Positions 1 through 9,700 of a stretch of 64,000 nucleotides of DNA are shown piece by piece; positions within the stretch are counted from its first letter, which is position 1, and each line of letters opens with the position of its first letter. The stretch is from Hymenobacter sp. GOD-10R (lineage in GTDB: Bacteria > Bacteroidota > Bacteroidia > Cytophagales > Hymenobacteraceae): contig NZ_CP141184.1 of assembly GCF_035609205.1 (NCBI RefSeq), forward strand, positions 310,001-374,000, in the 5' to 3' direction. A program made the translations under genes and the position numbers. Below the pieces are notes generated by a model that saw only the letters and a list, made by a program, of their open reading frames with translations, had not been told where the DNA came from and made no database searches.

Positions 1-610
1 CAAACCCGAATAATGTAGGCACCCGCACAAAGACGCTCGTACGACAGTTTGGACAACGATTTGCACGCAATTGAGACGTGCAAAATCAAGGTACACCAGG
101 CTGAGTACCAGCGGCGGAAGCAACACTGCATCATACGCCACGTAAAGCTGAGGGGTAGCGACGTTTCTCCACCCGACGCAAACGGCGCCGCAGTTACCAA
201 ATCGTGACGAATAAGACTTTTTCGACTAACCACCCTGTTGAAAATCAGTTGGTTGAATAGTCTCGGCACGTATCTTGCCCCTCACGGAAGCTTGCAATAT
301 CCCTCAAGGTTTCTATGTTTGCAAAAAATATCCGCATGTGGACTGTCCGTATTGGTCAGTCGCTGCGCCAAAGATCCAAACGGACAATGACTCGACGACG
401 GGTGTAGACGCTGTAAATCTGCTGGTAATGGCACTGGTGCCTAGCCGGCCCGGCCATTTTTTAGCCGGATTTAAGCCTCTGCCGGACCTTAGGCCACTCG
501 CCTCGCCCCGGCTGCCGCACATGCTTCGAGAGAAGCGGCTCACCTTTCCCGCAATTTCCTTGCTTTTCGAGACAACTGCCTACCCGGTAGGCATTCCTAT
601 TGCCGTCCCC
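1..610. other. Upstream region of the arginine cluster, no gene recognised
   Basis: No convincing gene is visible before position 611. An open frame continues upstream in frame with the acetyltransferase to 275, but its N-terminal part does not look like protein of this family. A TATGTTTG sequence at 314-321 matches the Bacteroidota -7 consensus TAnnTTTG. A hairpin-like stretch at 427-458 (arms AATGGC and GCCATT), running into six T at 457-462, lies between that possible promoter and the first gene. Neither is proven. Confidence 0.4.
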
Positions 611-1195
611 ATGACCCTACGTGTCGCCACTTTCGCCGACATTCAATATGTCGAAACCTTGTGCCAATGGTATGTTGAATCAGCCAAAGCACGTGGTACG
701 GGTATCGCCAAGCGCGACCCAAACTATCTAATCAAAAAGATTCAGAACGGCGACGCCGTCATTGCTTTCGTCGATGATGAGCTAGCGGGCTTTTGCTATA
801 TCGAGACGTTCGAGGACAACAAGTTTGTTGTCAACTCGGGTCTTATCGTGAGCACCGAAGTACGCAAGGAAGGCCTAGGCCGCGCCATCAAAAACGAGGT
901 GTTCAAGCTTTCTCGCACCAAATACCCAGCCGCCAAGATCTTCGGTATCACGACCAGCGCCGCCGTGATGAAGATCAACTCGGAGCTAGGCTACCGTCCC
1001 GTGACCTTCCCGGAGCTGACGCAGAGCGACGACTTCTGGAAAGGCTGCATGAGCTGCAAGAACTATCACATTCTGCAAGAAAATGAGCGCAAAATGTGCC
1101 TGTGCACCGGCATGGTGTATGACAACCTGAACGACAAGTACGCGCAGAAACCACAAGCAACCATCAATTTCATCGAAGAACCCCAAAAGCACTAA
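611..1195 (+). CDS. GNAT-family N-acetyltransferase of the arginine cluster
   Basis: A 194-residue GNAT acetyltransferase placed directly before argG. From its position it is likely to provide N-acetylglutamate or a related acylation step at the head of arginine synthesis, but this is inference. The N-terminus (MTLRVATFADI) is a typical GNAT beginning, and the acetyl-CoA loop is seen near residues 90-105 (VRKEGLGRAIKN). A Cys-rich tail near 155-170 (CMSCKN, CLC) is characteristic of this subgroup. The start at 611 was chosen because the upstream in-frame part (from 275) has no GNAT features. The stop overlaps the argG start (TAATG), which implies translational coupling. Confidence 0.8.
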   Translation: MTLRVATFADIQYVETLCQWYVESAKARGTGIAKRDPNYLIKKIQNGDAVIAFVDDELAGFCYIETFEDNKFVVNSGLIVSTEVRKEGLGRAIKNEVFKLSRTKYPAAKIFGITTSAAVMKINSELGYRPVTFPELTQSDDFWKGCMSCKNYHILQENERKMCLCTGMVYDNLNDKYAQKPQATINFIEEPQKH

Positions 1196-2382
1196 TGAAA
1201 AAGGTAGTTCTCGCCTATAGTGGCGGATTGGATACATCCTATTGTGTCGTGTATCTGACGAAAGAACTGGGCCTGGAAGTCCATACGGTTATCGTCAACT
1301 CGGGCGGCTTTTCGGAAGAAGAGCTAGCTGCTATTGAAAAACGTGCGTACGAGCTAGGCTCGACACGACATGAAGTAATCGACGTAACCGAGCGCTTCTA
1401 CAAAGAGTGCTTACGCTACCTGTTAGCAGGGAATGTTCTGAAGAATGACACGTACCCGCTGAGTGTCAGTGCGGAGCGCATGTTCCAGTCACTGGCGTTG
1501 GCCGAGTACGCTCGCGAAAACAACGCCGACTACATCGCCCACGGCAGCACCGGCGCTGGCAACGACCAAGTGCGTTTCGACGTGGCTTTCTCCGTTATTT
1601 CGCCCAACACCGAAATCATCACGCCCATCCGCGACCTGAGCCTTTCGCGCCAAGCCGAGATTGAATACTTGCAACAGAACGGCGTAGAGATGAGCTGGGA
1701 AAAAGCCAAGTACTCCATCAACAAGGGTATTTGGGGCACCAGCGTAGGTGGCGTGGAAACGCTGACCTCGAACAAAGGTCTGCCCGAAACCGCTTGGCCA
1801 ACTCAGCTAAGCGAATCGGAGCCGCGCGACATCGAAATCACCTTCGAGAAAGGTGAGCCGGTAGCGCTTAGCGGCGAGCAGATGAACCCCGTAGCCCTAA
1901 TCCAGGCGCTGAACGACCTAGCAGGCAAGTACGCCATCGGCCGAGACACGCACGTGGGCGACACCATCCTAGGTATCAAAGGCCGCGTGGGCTTCGAGGC
2001 TCCAGCGGCGCTGATCCTGATCAAAGGGCACCACTTGCTGGAGAAGCACACCAGCTCGCGCTGGCAGTTGCTACACAAAGATTACATCGCCAACTGGTAT
2101 GGCACGCTGCTGCATGAAGCACAATACCTCGACCCGGTGATGCGCGACATGGAAGCTTTCCTAGCGTCGTCGCAGGAGCGTGTGTCGGGTACGGTGTACG
2201 TGACGTTGAAGCCTTACCGTTTTGAGCTACAAGGTGTTTCGTCGCCCTACGACATGATGCAGTCGAAAGTGGCTACCTATGGCGAAGAGAACAACGCCTG
2301 GGATTCACGCGACGCCAAAGGCTTCATCAAGATTTTCAGCAACCAACTTCGGATTCACGGCAGCTTCGATGGACAGAATTAA
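1195..2382 (+). CDS. argG: Argininosuccinate synthase
   Basis: Joins citrulline and aspartate with ATP to give argininosuccinate, the penultimate step of cytosolic arginine synthesis. The 395-residue length is normal for the family. The N-terminal ATP pyrophosphatase motif AYSGGLDTS is at residues 7-15, and HGSTGAGNDQVRF follows near 115-127. The start ATG shares its A with the stop of the acetyltransferase. The 3' end overlaps argC by 14 bases. The genes from 611 to 4500 therefore look like one operon. argH, which would complete the pathway, is not in the window. Confidence 0.97.
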   Translation: MKKVVLAYSGGLDTSYCVVYLTKELGLEVHTVIVNSGGFSEEELAAIEKRAYELGSTRHEVIDVTERFYKECLRYLLAGNVLKNDTYPLSVSAERMFQSLALAEYARENNADYIAHGSTGAGNDQVRFDVAFSVISPNTEIITPIRDLSLSRQAEIEYLQQNGVEMSWEKAKYSINKGIWGTSVGGVETLTSNKGLPETAWPTQLSESEPRDIEITFEKGEPVALSGEQMNPVALIQALNDLAGKYAIGRDTHVGDTILGIKGRVGFEAPAALILIKGHHLLEKHTSSRWQLLHKDYIANWYGTLLHEAQYLDPVMRDMEAFLASSQERVSGTVYVTLKPYRFELQGVSSPYDMMQSKVATYGEENNAWDSRDAKGFIKIFSNQLRIHGSFDGQN

Positions 2383-3352
2383 GGTCGGTATTGTCGGCGG
2401 CGCGGGCTACACAGCCGGCGAGCTGATCCGCATCTTGCTGCATCATCCGAGCGCTGAAATCACCTCTATCATTAGCACCTCGAACGCCGGCAATCCGGTG
2501 TTCCAGGTGCACGACGATCTAGTGGGCGAAACAGACCTAGCTTTCAGCTCGGAGCTAAGCGGCGCGGAAGATGTGGTGTTCCTCTGCCTAGGCCACGGCA
2601 ACTCGAAGGCTTTCCTGGAGAAAACCAGCTTGCCGGAGTCAGCCAAAGTCATTGATCTGAGCAACGACTTCCGCCTAAATGTCGACAAGCAGTTCGGCGG
2701 CCGAGCGTTCGTGTACGGTTTGCCGGAGCTGAACAAAGCAGAAATCCAGCAGGCGCAGAACATCGCCAACCCCGGTTGCTTTGCCTCAGCCATTCAGCTA
2801 GCCTTGCTGCCCCTCGCGGCCGCTGGCAAGCTCACGAATGACGTGCACATCTCGGCCATTACCGGCTCGACCGGCGCTGGTCGGGAGCTGACGGAAACGA
2901 CGGGTTTTACGTGGCGTACGAACAACATCTCCATCTATAAGCCCTTCAAGCACCAGCACTTGGGCGAAATAAGGGAAAGCCTTGAACAGCTGCACCCTAG
3001 CTCCGATATTGAGGTGAACTTCATCCCGTACCGCGGAAATTTCACTCGCGGTATCTTCGCCTCGGTATACACCAAGGCCGACCTGACCCAAGACGAAGCT
3101 CGGCAGCTGTACAAAGACTACTACGCCGATGCGCCATTCACGACGGTGTCGGACAAGGAGATACACTTGAAGCAAGTGGTGAACACCAACAAGTGCCTGT
3201 TGCACGTGCAAAAATTTGGCTCGCAGGTGCTTATCACGTCGGCCATCGATAACTTGGTAAAGGGGGCCTCAGGCCAAGCCATTCAAAACATGAACCTGCT
3301 GTTCGGCCGCCCCGAGCAGGAAGGACTTCACCTTAAAGCCGTGCTTTGGTAA
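2369..3352 (+). CDS. argC: N-acetyl-gamma-glutamyl-phosphate reductase
   Basis: NADPH-dependent reductase that makes the N-acyl glutamate semialdehyde in arginine synthesis. The 327-residue protein opens with the Rossmann motif VGIVGGAGYTAGEL (residues 5-18) and contains the catalytic cysteine in NPGCF. An upstream start at 2279 is possible in frame but would lie deep inside argG. The ATG at 2369 puts the glycine-rich loop at the usual distance from the N-terminus and overlaps argG by 14 bases. The stop overlaps the argD start. Confidence 0.95.
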   Translation: MDRIKVGIVGGAGYTAGELIRILLHHPSAEITSIISTSNAGNPVFQVHDDLVGETDLAFSSELSGAEDVVFLCLGHGNSKAFLEKTSLPESAKVIDLSNDFRLNVDKQFGGRAFVYGLPELNKAEIQQAQNIANPGCFASAIQLALLPLAAAGKLTNDVHISAITGSTGAGRELTETTGFTWRTNNISIYKPFKHQHLGEIRESLEQLHPSSDIEVNFIPYRGNFTRGIFASVYTKADLTQDEARQLYKDYYADAPFTTVSDKEIHLKQVVNTNKCLLHVQKFGSQVLITSAIDNLVKGASGQAIQNMNLLFGRPEQEGLHLKAVLW

Positions 3353-4500
3353 TGGAGCTTTTCAACGTTTATCCGCTTAACGACATCACCCCGGTGCGGG
3401 CCCTAGGTGCGCAATTGTGGGATGATAAAGGTCAGCAGTACCTGGATTTCTACGGCGGCCATGCCGTGATTTCCATCGGGCACAGCCACCCGCACTACGT
3501 GCAGCGCATTACGGAGCAGGTGAAGAAAATCGGCTTCTACTCTAACTCGGTGCACATCCCGATTCAGCGCGAGTTGGCGCAGAAGCTAGGCGAGGTGTCG
3601 GGCTACCCCGACTACACGCTGTTCCTGTGTAACTCCGGCGCTGAGGCTAACGAGAATGCACTGAAGCTAGCTTCGTTCCACACGGGCAAGAGCCACGTTA
3701 TTGCGTTCAAAGGCTCCTTCCACGGCCGCACTTCCGGCGCGGTAGCCGCTACCGACAATCCGAAGATCGTCGCCCCGTTCAACGCCAACCACTCTATTTC
3801 CTTCTTGCCGTATGATTTGGCTGAAGTGGAGCGTGTGATGCAGGAGAAGCCAACGTGCGCCGTTATCATCGAGCCGATTCAAGGCGTGGGCGGCATCATC
3901 ATGCCGTCGGATGAGTTCTTACAAGGGCTGGATGAGCTGTGCCGTGCTAATGGCGTGGTGCTGATTGCCGATGAAGTGCAGTGCGGTTACGGCCGTAGTG
4001 GCAAATTCTTCGCGCACCAGCATGCGGGCATCAAGCCGGGCATCATCTCGGTGGCAAAGGGTATGGGCAATGGCTTCCCCATCGGCGGTATCCTGATTTC
4101 GCCGGAGTTCAAGGCCTCTTACGGTTTACTCGGTACTACCTTTGGCGGCAACCACCTAGCTTGTGCGGCTGCGCTGGCCGTGCTTGAAGTGATTGAGCAA
4201 GAAAACCTACTGGAGCACGCTCGCCAGGTGGGCGAGTACCTGAAGCAGGAACTACTCGCCAATGGCGAGGCGCAGGAAGTACGCGGCCGCGGCCTGATGG
4301 TCGGGTTGAAGTATGACTTCCCTATCAAGAACGTGCGCGACCAATTACTAACGGAGCACCGCATCTTTGTGGGCAATGCTTCCGATCCGGGCGTGTTGCG
4401 TTTGCTGCCGCCACTCAACATTAAGCAGGAAGAAGTTGATCAGTTTTTGCAAGCGCTTTACGCTTTAATTGCCACAAAAGCAGAAGCCAAAACAGCATAA
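3352..4500 (+). CDS. argD: N-acyl-ornithine aminotransferase (class III, PLP)
   Basis: PLP-dependent transaminase that converts the N-acetyl (or N-succinyl) glutamate semialdehyde to N-acyl-ornithine. The 382-residue protein shows the class III signature ending in LIADEVQCGYGRSG and the PLP-binding lysine in SVAKGMGNGFPIGG. The ATG at 3352 overlaps the argC stop (TAATG); a TTG two codons earlier is less likely. Bacteroidota can use succinylated intermediates, and the sequence alone does not settle acetyl versus succinyl. A long hairpin begins at the stop codon, closing the argG-argC-argD unit. Confidence 0.93.
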   Translation: MELFNVYPLNDITPVRALGAQLWDDKGQQYLDFYGGHAVISIGHSHPHYVQRITEQVKKIGFYSNSVHIPIQRELAQKLGEVSGYPDYTLFLCNSGAEANENALKLASFHTGKSHVIAFKGSFHGRTSGAVAATDNPKIVAPFNANHSISFLPYDLAEVERVMQEKPTCAVIIEPIQGVGGIIMPSDEFLQGLDELCRANGVVLIADEVQCGYGRSGKFFAHQHAGIKPGIISVAKGMGNGFPIGGILISPEFKASYGLLGTTFGGNHLACAAALAVLEVIEQENLLEHARQVGEYLKQELLANGEAQEVRGRGLMVGLKYDFPIKNVRDQLLTEHRIFVGNASDPGVLRLLPPLNIKQEEVDQFLQALYALIATKAEAKTA

Positions 4501-4548
4501 AACAATAACTCCCTTCCTTCTCCGAGGAAGGGAGTTATTGTTTTATGC
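4495..4548 (+). terminator. Long hairpin terminator after argD
   Basis: A perfect 24-base-pair stem with a TCTCCG loop starts within the argD stop codon (left arm 4495-4518, right arm 4525-4548). Its T-rich right flank fits intrinsic termination and separates the arg unit from carA. Confidence 0.85.
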
Positions 4549-4550
4549 CC

Positions 4551-4558
4551 TAGCTTTG
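4551..4558 (+). promoter_or_regulatory. Probable -7 promoter element of carA
   Basis: TAGCTTTG matches the Bacteroidota TAnnTTTG consensus and lies right after the argD terminator. Transcription would begin about 4563-4567, leaving about 50 bases before the chosen carA start. No good -33 element is seen at the usual spacing. Confidence 0.5.
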
Positions 4559-4618
4559 TGGCGCTAATTTTTGCAAGCAACGACCACGGGGAACCTCCCC
4601 AATTCAGCCAATATAACA

Positions 4619-5704
4619 TTGACTAAGCAAGTGAAGCTAGTGCTGGAAGACGGCACCGAAATCCAGGGTAAATCCTTTGGGGCTTTCACCTCGGCCGCGG
4701 GCGAAGTGGTATTTAGCACGGCCATGACCGGCTACCCCGAAAACCTCACAGATCCTTCCTTTAAGGGCCAGATCCTAGTGCTGACCTACCCCATGGTAGG
4801 CAACTACGGCGTGCCTGGGGAAGAACTGTACGAGTATGTGTCGAAGGTGTTTGAATCGGATAAGATTCATATCAGCGGCCTGGTAATCAATTACTACTCC
4901 GAGGAGCACAGCCACTGGAACTCCGCCAAGAGCCTAGGTGACTGGCTGGCCGAGTACAACATCCCCGGCATCTACGACGTCGACACGCGCCTGCTGACCA
5001 AGAAGCTGCGCGAGAAAGGCGCCATGCTCGGCAAAATTGTAGCCGCCGATGACATTGAGATGCACGACCCCAACCAAGACAACTTGGTAGACGCCGTGAG
5101 CATCCCCGAAGTGCAGCGCTATGGCACCGGCAAGCACAAAATCGTGCTCGTGGACTGCGGCACGAAGTCGAACATCATCCGTTGCTTGCTCAAGCGCGAC
5201 GTGGAGCTTATCCGTGTGCCGTGGGACTACGACTTCAACACCATCGACTACGACGGCCTGTTCCTCTCGAACGGCCCCGGCGACCCAAAAACCTGCGAGC
5301 CCACCATTGGCCACCTGAAAACGGCGTACGGTACGGAGAAGCCGATCTTCGGTATCTGCCTAGGTAACCAACTCATGGGCCTAGCAGCCGGTGGCGACAC
5401 TTTCAAGCTAAAGTACGGTCACCGCAGCCACAACCAGCCGGTATTGCTCTCAGGCACGAAGCAGTGCTATATCACCTCGCAAAACCACGGTTTCGCGCTA
5501 GATACCAAGGGCTTGCCGGAAGAGTGGGAAATGCTGTTCGAGAACCTGAACGATGGCACCTGCGAAGGCATCAAGCACAAGTCGAAGCCGTTCTTCTCCG
5601 TGCAGTTCCACCCCGAAGCCGCTGGCGGCCCCGAGGACACGGAGTTCCTGTTCGACCAGTTCTTGGATTTGGTAGAGAAGCATAAAGCGGAGCAAGGCAG
5701 CTAG
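4619..5704 (+). CDS. carA: Carbamoyl-phosphate synthase small subunit
   Basis: Glutaminase subunit that supplies ammonia to CarB for carbamoyl phosphate, used by both argF' and pyrimidine synthesis. The C-terminal class I amidotransferase domain has the nucleophile in GICLGNQ and the catalytic His and Glu in FHPEAAGG. The N-terminal CarA domain begins VKLVLEDGTEIQGKSFG. No ATG is available: the start is taken as TTG at 4619 (about 361 residues), which begins directly at the conserved domain. TTG at 4571 and GTG at 4631 are alternatives. CarB is not adjacent; two small unknown genes lie between. Confidence 0.93.
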   Translation: MTKQVKLVLEDGTEIQGKSFGAFTSAAGEVVFSTAMTGYPENLTDPSFKGQILVLTYPMVGNYGVPGEELYEYVSKVFESDKIHISGLVINYYSEEHSHWNSAKSLGDWLAEYNIPGIYDVDTRLLTKKLREKGAMLGKIVAADDIEMHDPNQDNLVDAVSIPEVQRYGTGKHKIVLVDCGTKSNIIRCLLKRDVELIRVPWDYDFNTIDYDGLFLSNGPGDPKTCEPTIGHLKTAYGTEKPIFGICLGNQLMGLAAGGDTFKLKYGHRSHNQPVLLSGTKQCYITSQNHGFALDTKGLPEEWEMLFENLNDGTCEGIKHKSKPFFSVQFHPEAAGGPEDTEFLFDQFLDLVEKHKAEQGS

Positions 5705-5729
5705 GTTCTGGTACGTCAGCAGTCCTGAA

Positions 5730-5755
5730 CGTCATGCTGAGCTTGTCGAAGCATC
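5730..5755 (+). repeat. REP-like dispersed repeat, copy 1
   Basis: This 26-base unit beginning CGTCATGCTGAGC is the inverse of 6211-6236 with one mismatch. Its ends are partly self-complementary (ATGCT and AGCAT). Similar GTCATGCTGA elements are known as intergenic repeats across Bacteroidota. Confidence 0.7.
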
Positions 5756-5795
5756 TCTACTGCTTAGTCTGGCTTCCTGCAACATACTTGGGGAT

Positions 5796-6209
5796 ATGGC
5801 CGAATCAGAAAACCCCGTAGTCAGCCAAATAGTCAACGCCGGCATTGTGCGTGAGCATTTTGGTTATTGGCCGGATTTCCACGATGCTGAAATCGTCAAA
5901 GTAATCTTCGAGGCTCACCCTGGTTATCGGGCTTCGGTCATGTTTGTGATAGCCGCTTTCGAAATAACAAAAGGCATTGATGAAAGAGGCTATTACAAGT
6001 TGGCAAAGCACTGTGATATTAAACTTCAATTCACTGGTATACAGGAAATAGAGTTTAACGATTTCGGTCATCAAAACGTCATTTTCGGTTTGACACTTGA
6101 AGAAAGCGGAAGCAACATCAAATGCACATTCGATTCTTCTGTTGGAATGGACGCAGTTATAGTTGCTGAAGAAGCATTAGTGTTAAGCTTAACTCCAACA
6201 AAGCAGTAA
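5796..6209 (+). CDS. Small protein, possibly immunity-protein-like (Imm50 type)
   Basis: A 137-residue soluble protein with no signal peptide or membrane segment. Near residues 22-32 it has GYWPDFHDAEI. I associate this W-x-x-F-H-D-A-E pattern with immunity proteins of polymorphic toxin systems (Imm50 type); the match is from memory and not tested. The second half is AT-rich, unlike the car genes on either side. It lies between two inverted copies of a REP-like repeat and splits carA from carB, which suggests acquired cargo. No toxin gene is present beside it. Confidence 0.55.
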   Translation: MAESENPVVSQIVNAGIVREHFGYWPDFHDAEIVKVIFEAHPGYRASVMFVIAAFEITKGIDERGYYKLAKHCDIKLQFTGIQEIEFNDFGHQNVIFGLTLEESGSNIKCTFDSSVGMDAVIVAEEALVLSLTPTKQ

Positions 6210-6210
6210 T

Positions 6211-6236
6211 GATGCTTCGGCAAGCTCAGCATGACG
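6211..6236 (-). repeat. REP-like dispersed repeat, copy 2 (inverted)
   Basis: Inverted copy of 5730-5755 (25 of 26 bases match), immediately after the stop of the immunity-like gene. The pair brackets that gene. Confidence 0.7.
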
Positions 6237-6269
6237 TACTAACTTTGGCCACTCCAACGCAGTGTTCTT

Positions 6270-6638
6270 ATGCCAGCAAAAAGTAGAGGTCTGCAAAACT
6301 GGTGGGTGCTATTACTAGGCGCTCTGGCTTTTGCGACATTCTACTTCGTCAAGAACATGGGTCAACAGACGCTCATGAAAGCGGTGCTAGGTGAGCCAGC
6401 TGATTTAGTTACCGCTGCTATGAGTTCGGCCAGAGTTTCGCCTAGGATAACCAGCCACACGGGAAAGATTACGGCCCGGAATTTCAAGGTGGAGAACCTT
6501 AGCGCCAAAAAAGATTCGCTCGTCCTTCGATTTCTCTTGGAAGGCGAGCGGTCTGATGCAACGATCAAACTCTGGATGGCCAAACAGCCGTCTGGCAAAT
6601 GGAAGATGGTGAAAAGCGATACCCTCTTTACCCCATAG
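6270..6638 (+). CDS. Small membrane-anchored protein, Coa1-like
   Basis: A 122-residue protein with one N-terminal membrane segment (about residues 11-28) and a periplasmic domain. The pattern GEP near 41-43, paired strands and a closing segment GKWKMVKSDTLF resembles the cytochrome oxidase assembly factor 1 (Coa1/Tim21-like) fold, where a small ligand-free beta domain follows one helix. That assignment is by eye and weak. It sits between the repeat-bounded gene and carB and does not look related to carbamoyl phosphate synthesis. Confidence 0.6.
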   Translation: MPAKSRGLQNWWVLLLGALAFATFYFVKNMGQQTLMKAVLGEPADLVTAAMSSARVSPRITSHTGKITARNFKVENLSAKKDSLVLRFLLEGERSDATIKLWMAKQPSGKWKMVKSDTLFTP

Positions 6639-6735
6639 AAAACTTTACCTGTTCACGTACGCATAAGCTGTAGCCAACTTGGCACGGCTGCTTTTTAACA
6701 CGACTACGCTGCTGGTCTGTTACTTAACCACAAGA

Positions 6736-9700
6736 ATGAACAAACCCAACAAAGTTCTGGTCCTCGGCTCTGGCGCCCTCAAAATTGGCGAAGCCGGCGA
6801 GTTCGATTATTCTGGTTCGCAGGCGCTAAAGGCGCTGAAGGAAGAAGGCATCCGCACCATCCTGATCAACCCGAATATTGCCACCGTGCAGACGTCGGAC
6901 GACATTGCCGACGACGTGTACTTCCTGCCAGTGACGCCTTACTTCGTGGAGCGCGTTATTCAGAAGGAAAAGCCCGATGGCATCTTCGTTGCGTTTGGTG
7001 GTCAAACGGCGCTGAACTGCGCTGTGGCGCTGTACCGTGACGGTATATTCGAGAAGTACGGCGTGAAAGTGCTCGGTACGCCCGTGCAGTCCATCATCGA
7101 CACGGAGGACCGCGACATCTTCAAGGCAAAGCTCGACCAGATCGGTGTGCTCACCGCCCGCAGCGAAGCCGTAAACTCGGTGGAAGATGCGCTGGCTGCT
7201 GGCAACCGGATTGGCTTTCCGCTGATTATCCGCTCTGCCTTCGCGCTCGGCGGCCTAGGTAGCGGCTTTGCCTACAACGAGGACGAGCTACGTGTGCTGG
7301 CCGCCAAAGCTTTCTCGACTTCCGATCAGATTCTGGTAGAAGAGTCGTTGAAGGGCTGGAAGGAAGTGGAGTACGAAGTGGTGCGCGATGCATTCGATAA
7401 CTGCATCACGGTCTGCAACATGGAGAACTTCGACCCCATCGGTATCCATACTGGGGAGAGCATCGTGGTGGCGCCGTCGCAGACGTTGAGCAACCGTGAG
7501 TACCACAAGCTGCGCAGCATTGGCATTAAGACCATTCGTCACCTAGGTATCGTGGGCGAGTGCAACATTCAATACGCCCTCGACCCGCACTCGGAGGAGT
7601 ACCGCGTAATTGAGGTAAATGCGCGTCTGTCGCGCTCCTCAGCGCTGGCTTCTAAGGCGACGGGTTACCCGCTGGCTTTTGTGGCCGCTAAGCTCAGCCT
7701 CGGCTACTCGCTGGCCGAGCTGAAGAACAGTGTAACCCAGACGACTTCGGCCTACTTTGAGCCGGCCCTGGACTACCTCGTGGTGAAGCTGCCGCGCTGG
7801 GACCTAGGTAAGTTCTCGGGCGTGCAACGGCAGATAGGCTCGGCCATGAAGAGCGTGGGCGAGGTAATGGCTATTGGTAAGTCGTTCGAGGAAGCTATCC
7901 AGAAAGGCTTGCGTATGCTGGACACTGGCAAGCGCGGCTTCGTGGGCAACGAGACGGAGCAACTCGATAACGACACCATCGACCAGCTGCTGAGTGAGCC
8001 GAACGAAGAGCGCATCTTTGCCATTAACCTAGCTTTTGAGGCTGGCTACGACATCGAGCGGGTGCATGAGTTGACGCGCATCGACCGGTGGTTCTTGCAG
8101 CGCCTCTACTCCATTTATGAGTTGAGCAACCAGCTAGGGGAGAAGCGCAACAACGGCGGCCTAGAAGCCCTCGATACTGAGACATTGCGAGAGGCTAAGA
8201 AAATGGGCTTCTCCGACCAACAGCTGGCTGTGAAGTTGCTCGGCCAGGGTGACGTAAAAGCCAACGAGCTAACCGTGCGCGCCCGCCGCAAGGCTCTGGG
8301 GGTGCTGCCCGTGGTAAAACAAATTGACACCCTAGCCGCTGAATTCCCGGCCCAGACTAACTATCTGTACACCACGTATCACGGCACCGAAAACGACCTA
8401 GAGCCCGAAACCGACAAGTCGGTGGTGGTGCTGGGCTCGGGCGTGTACCGTATTGGTTCGTCGGTAGAGTTCGACTGGTGCGGGGTAAATGCCGTGCAAA
8501 CCGTAGCAGAAGAAGGGTACAAGTCCATCATTATTAACTATAACCCCGAAACCGTTTCGACGGATTACGACGTGAGCGACCGGCTCTATTTCGAGGAGCT
8601 GTCGTACGAGCGGGTAATGGACATTCTGGAGTTTGAGGACCCGACCGGCGTTATCCTCTCCACTGGCGGCCAGATTCCGAACAACCTCGCCACGCGCCTA
8701 GAGCAAGCAAACGTGCCCATCCTAGGTACCGCCGCCGCCCAGATCGACGAAGCTGAAAACCGCCACAAGTTCTCCAGCATCATGGACGAGCTAGGTATTG
8801 CGCAGCCGCGTTGGAACGAGCTAACCACGATGGAGGCCATCTACGACTTCGTGAAGCAAGTAGGCTTCCCGGTGCTGATCCGGCCGAGCTACGTGCTGTC
8901 GGGCGCGGCCATGAACGTGGTGTCGAATCCGCAGGAGCTAGAGGAATACCTGAAGCTGGCCGTCGCCGTTAGCGCCGAGTACCCGGTAGTGGTATCGGAG
9001 TTTATCCAGGAAGCCAAGGAAATCGAGCTGGATGCTGTAGCCGACAAGGGCGAAATTGTGTCGTACGCCATTTCCGAGCACGTGGAGTTTGCTGGCGTGC
9101 ACTCCGGTGACGCTACTATGTACTACCCGCCGCAGCGCGTTTATGTGGGCACGGTGCGCAAGCTCAAGGTCATTGCCGAGAAGATTGCCAAGCGCTTCCA
9201 GATCAGCGGGCCGTTCAACATTCAGTTCCTGGAAAAAAACGGCGAAATCCGCGTTATCGAGTGTAACCTGCGCGCCTCGCGGAGCTTCCCGTTCGTATCC
9301 AAGGTGTCGGGCAACAACCTGATCAAGAAGGCCACAAAAGTGCTGCTTGGCCTGCACGTGGAGCGCGACGCGAGCGAGTTGGTGTACGACCTGCCCTTCG
9401 TAGGTGTGAAGGCCTCGCAGTTCTCCTTTACCCGCCTGCAAGGCGCCGACCCAGTGCTGCGCGTGGATATGACCTCTACCGGCGAAGTGGGCTGCCTAGG
9501 TGATACGGCCGAGGAAGCGCTACTCAAGTCGTTGCTGTCGGTGGGCTACCGCATCCCGAAGAAGTCGGTGCTGATTTCTAGCGGCCCCATCATCTCCAAG
9601 GTAGCCTTGCTCGGCGCCGCCCGGCTGCTGGTGCAGAACGATTACACCCTCTACGCCACCCATGGCACGCACCTTTTCTTCACCGAAAACGGTGTGCCTA

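Noticed and set aside
275..610. Longer start for the acetyltransferase
   Set aside because: The extra residues show no GNAT similarity and no signal peptide; the ATG at 611 begins exactly at the domain.
2798..3211. 137-codon minus-strand frame inside argC
   Set aside because: Overlaps a well-supported gene and has no recognisable protein character.
8938..9441. 167-codon open frame on the minus strand inside carB
   Set aside because: It lies wholly within strongly conserved carB sequence and its translation has no family features. High GC content makes such antisense frames common.
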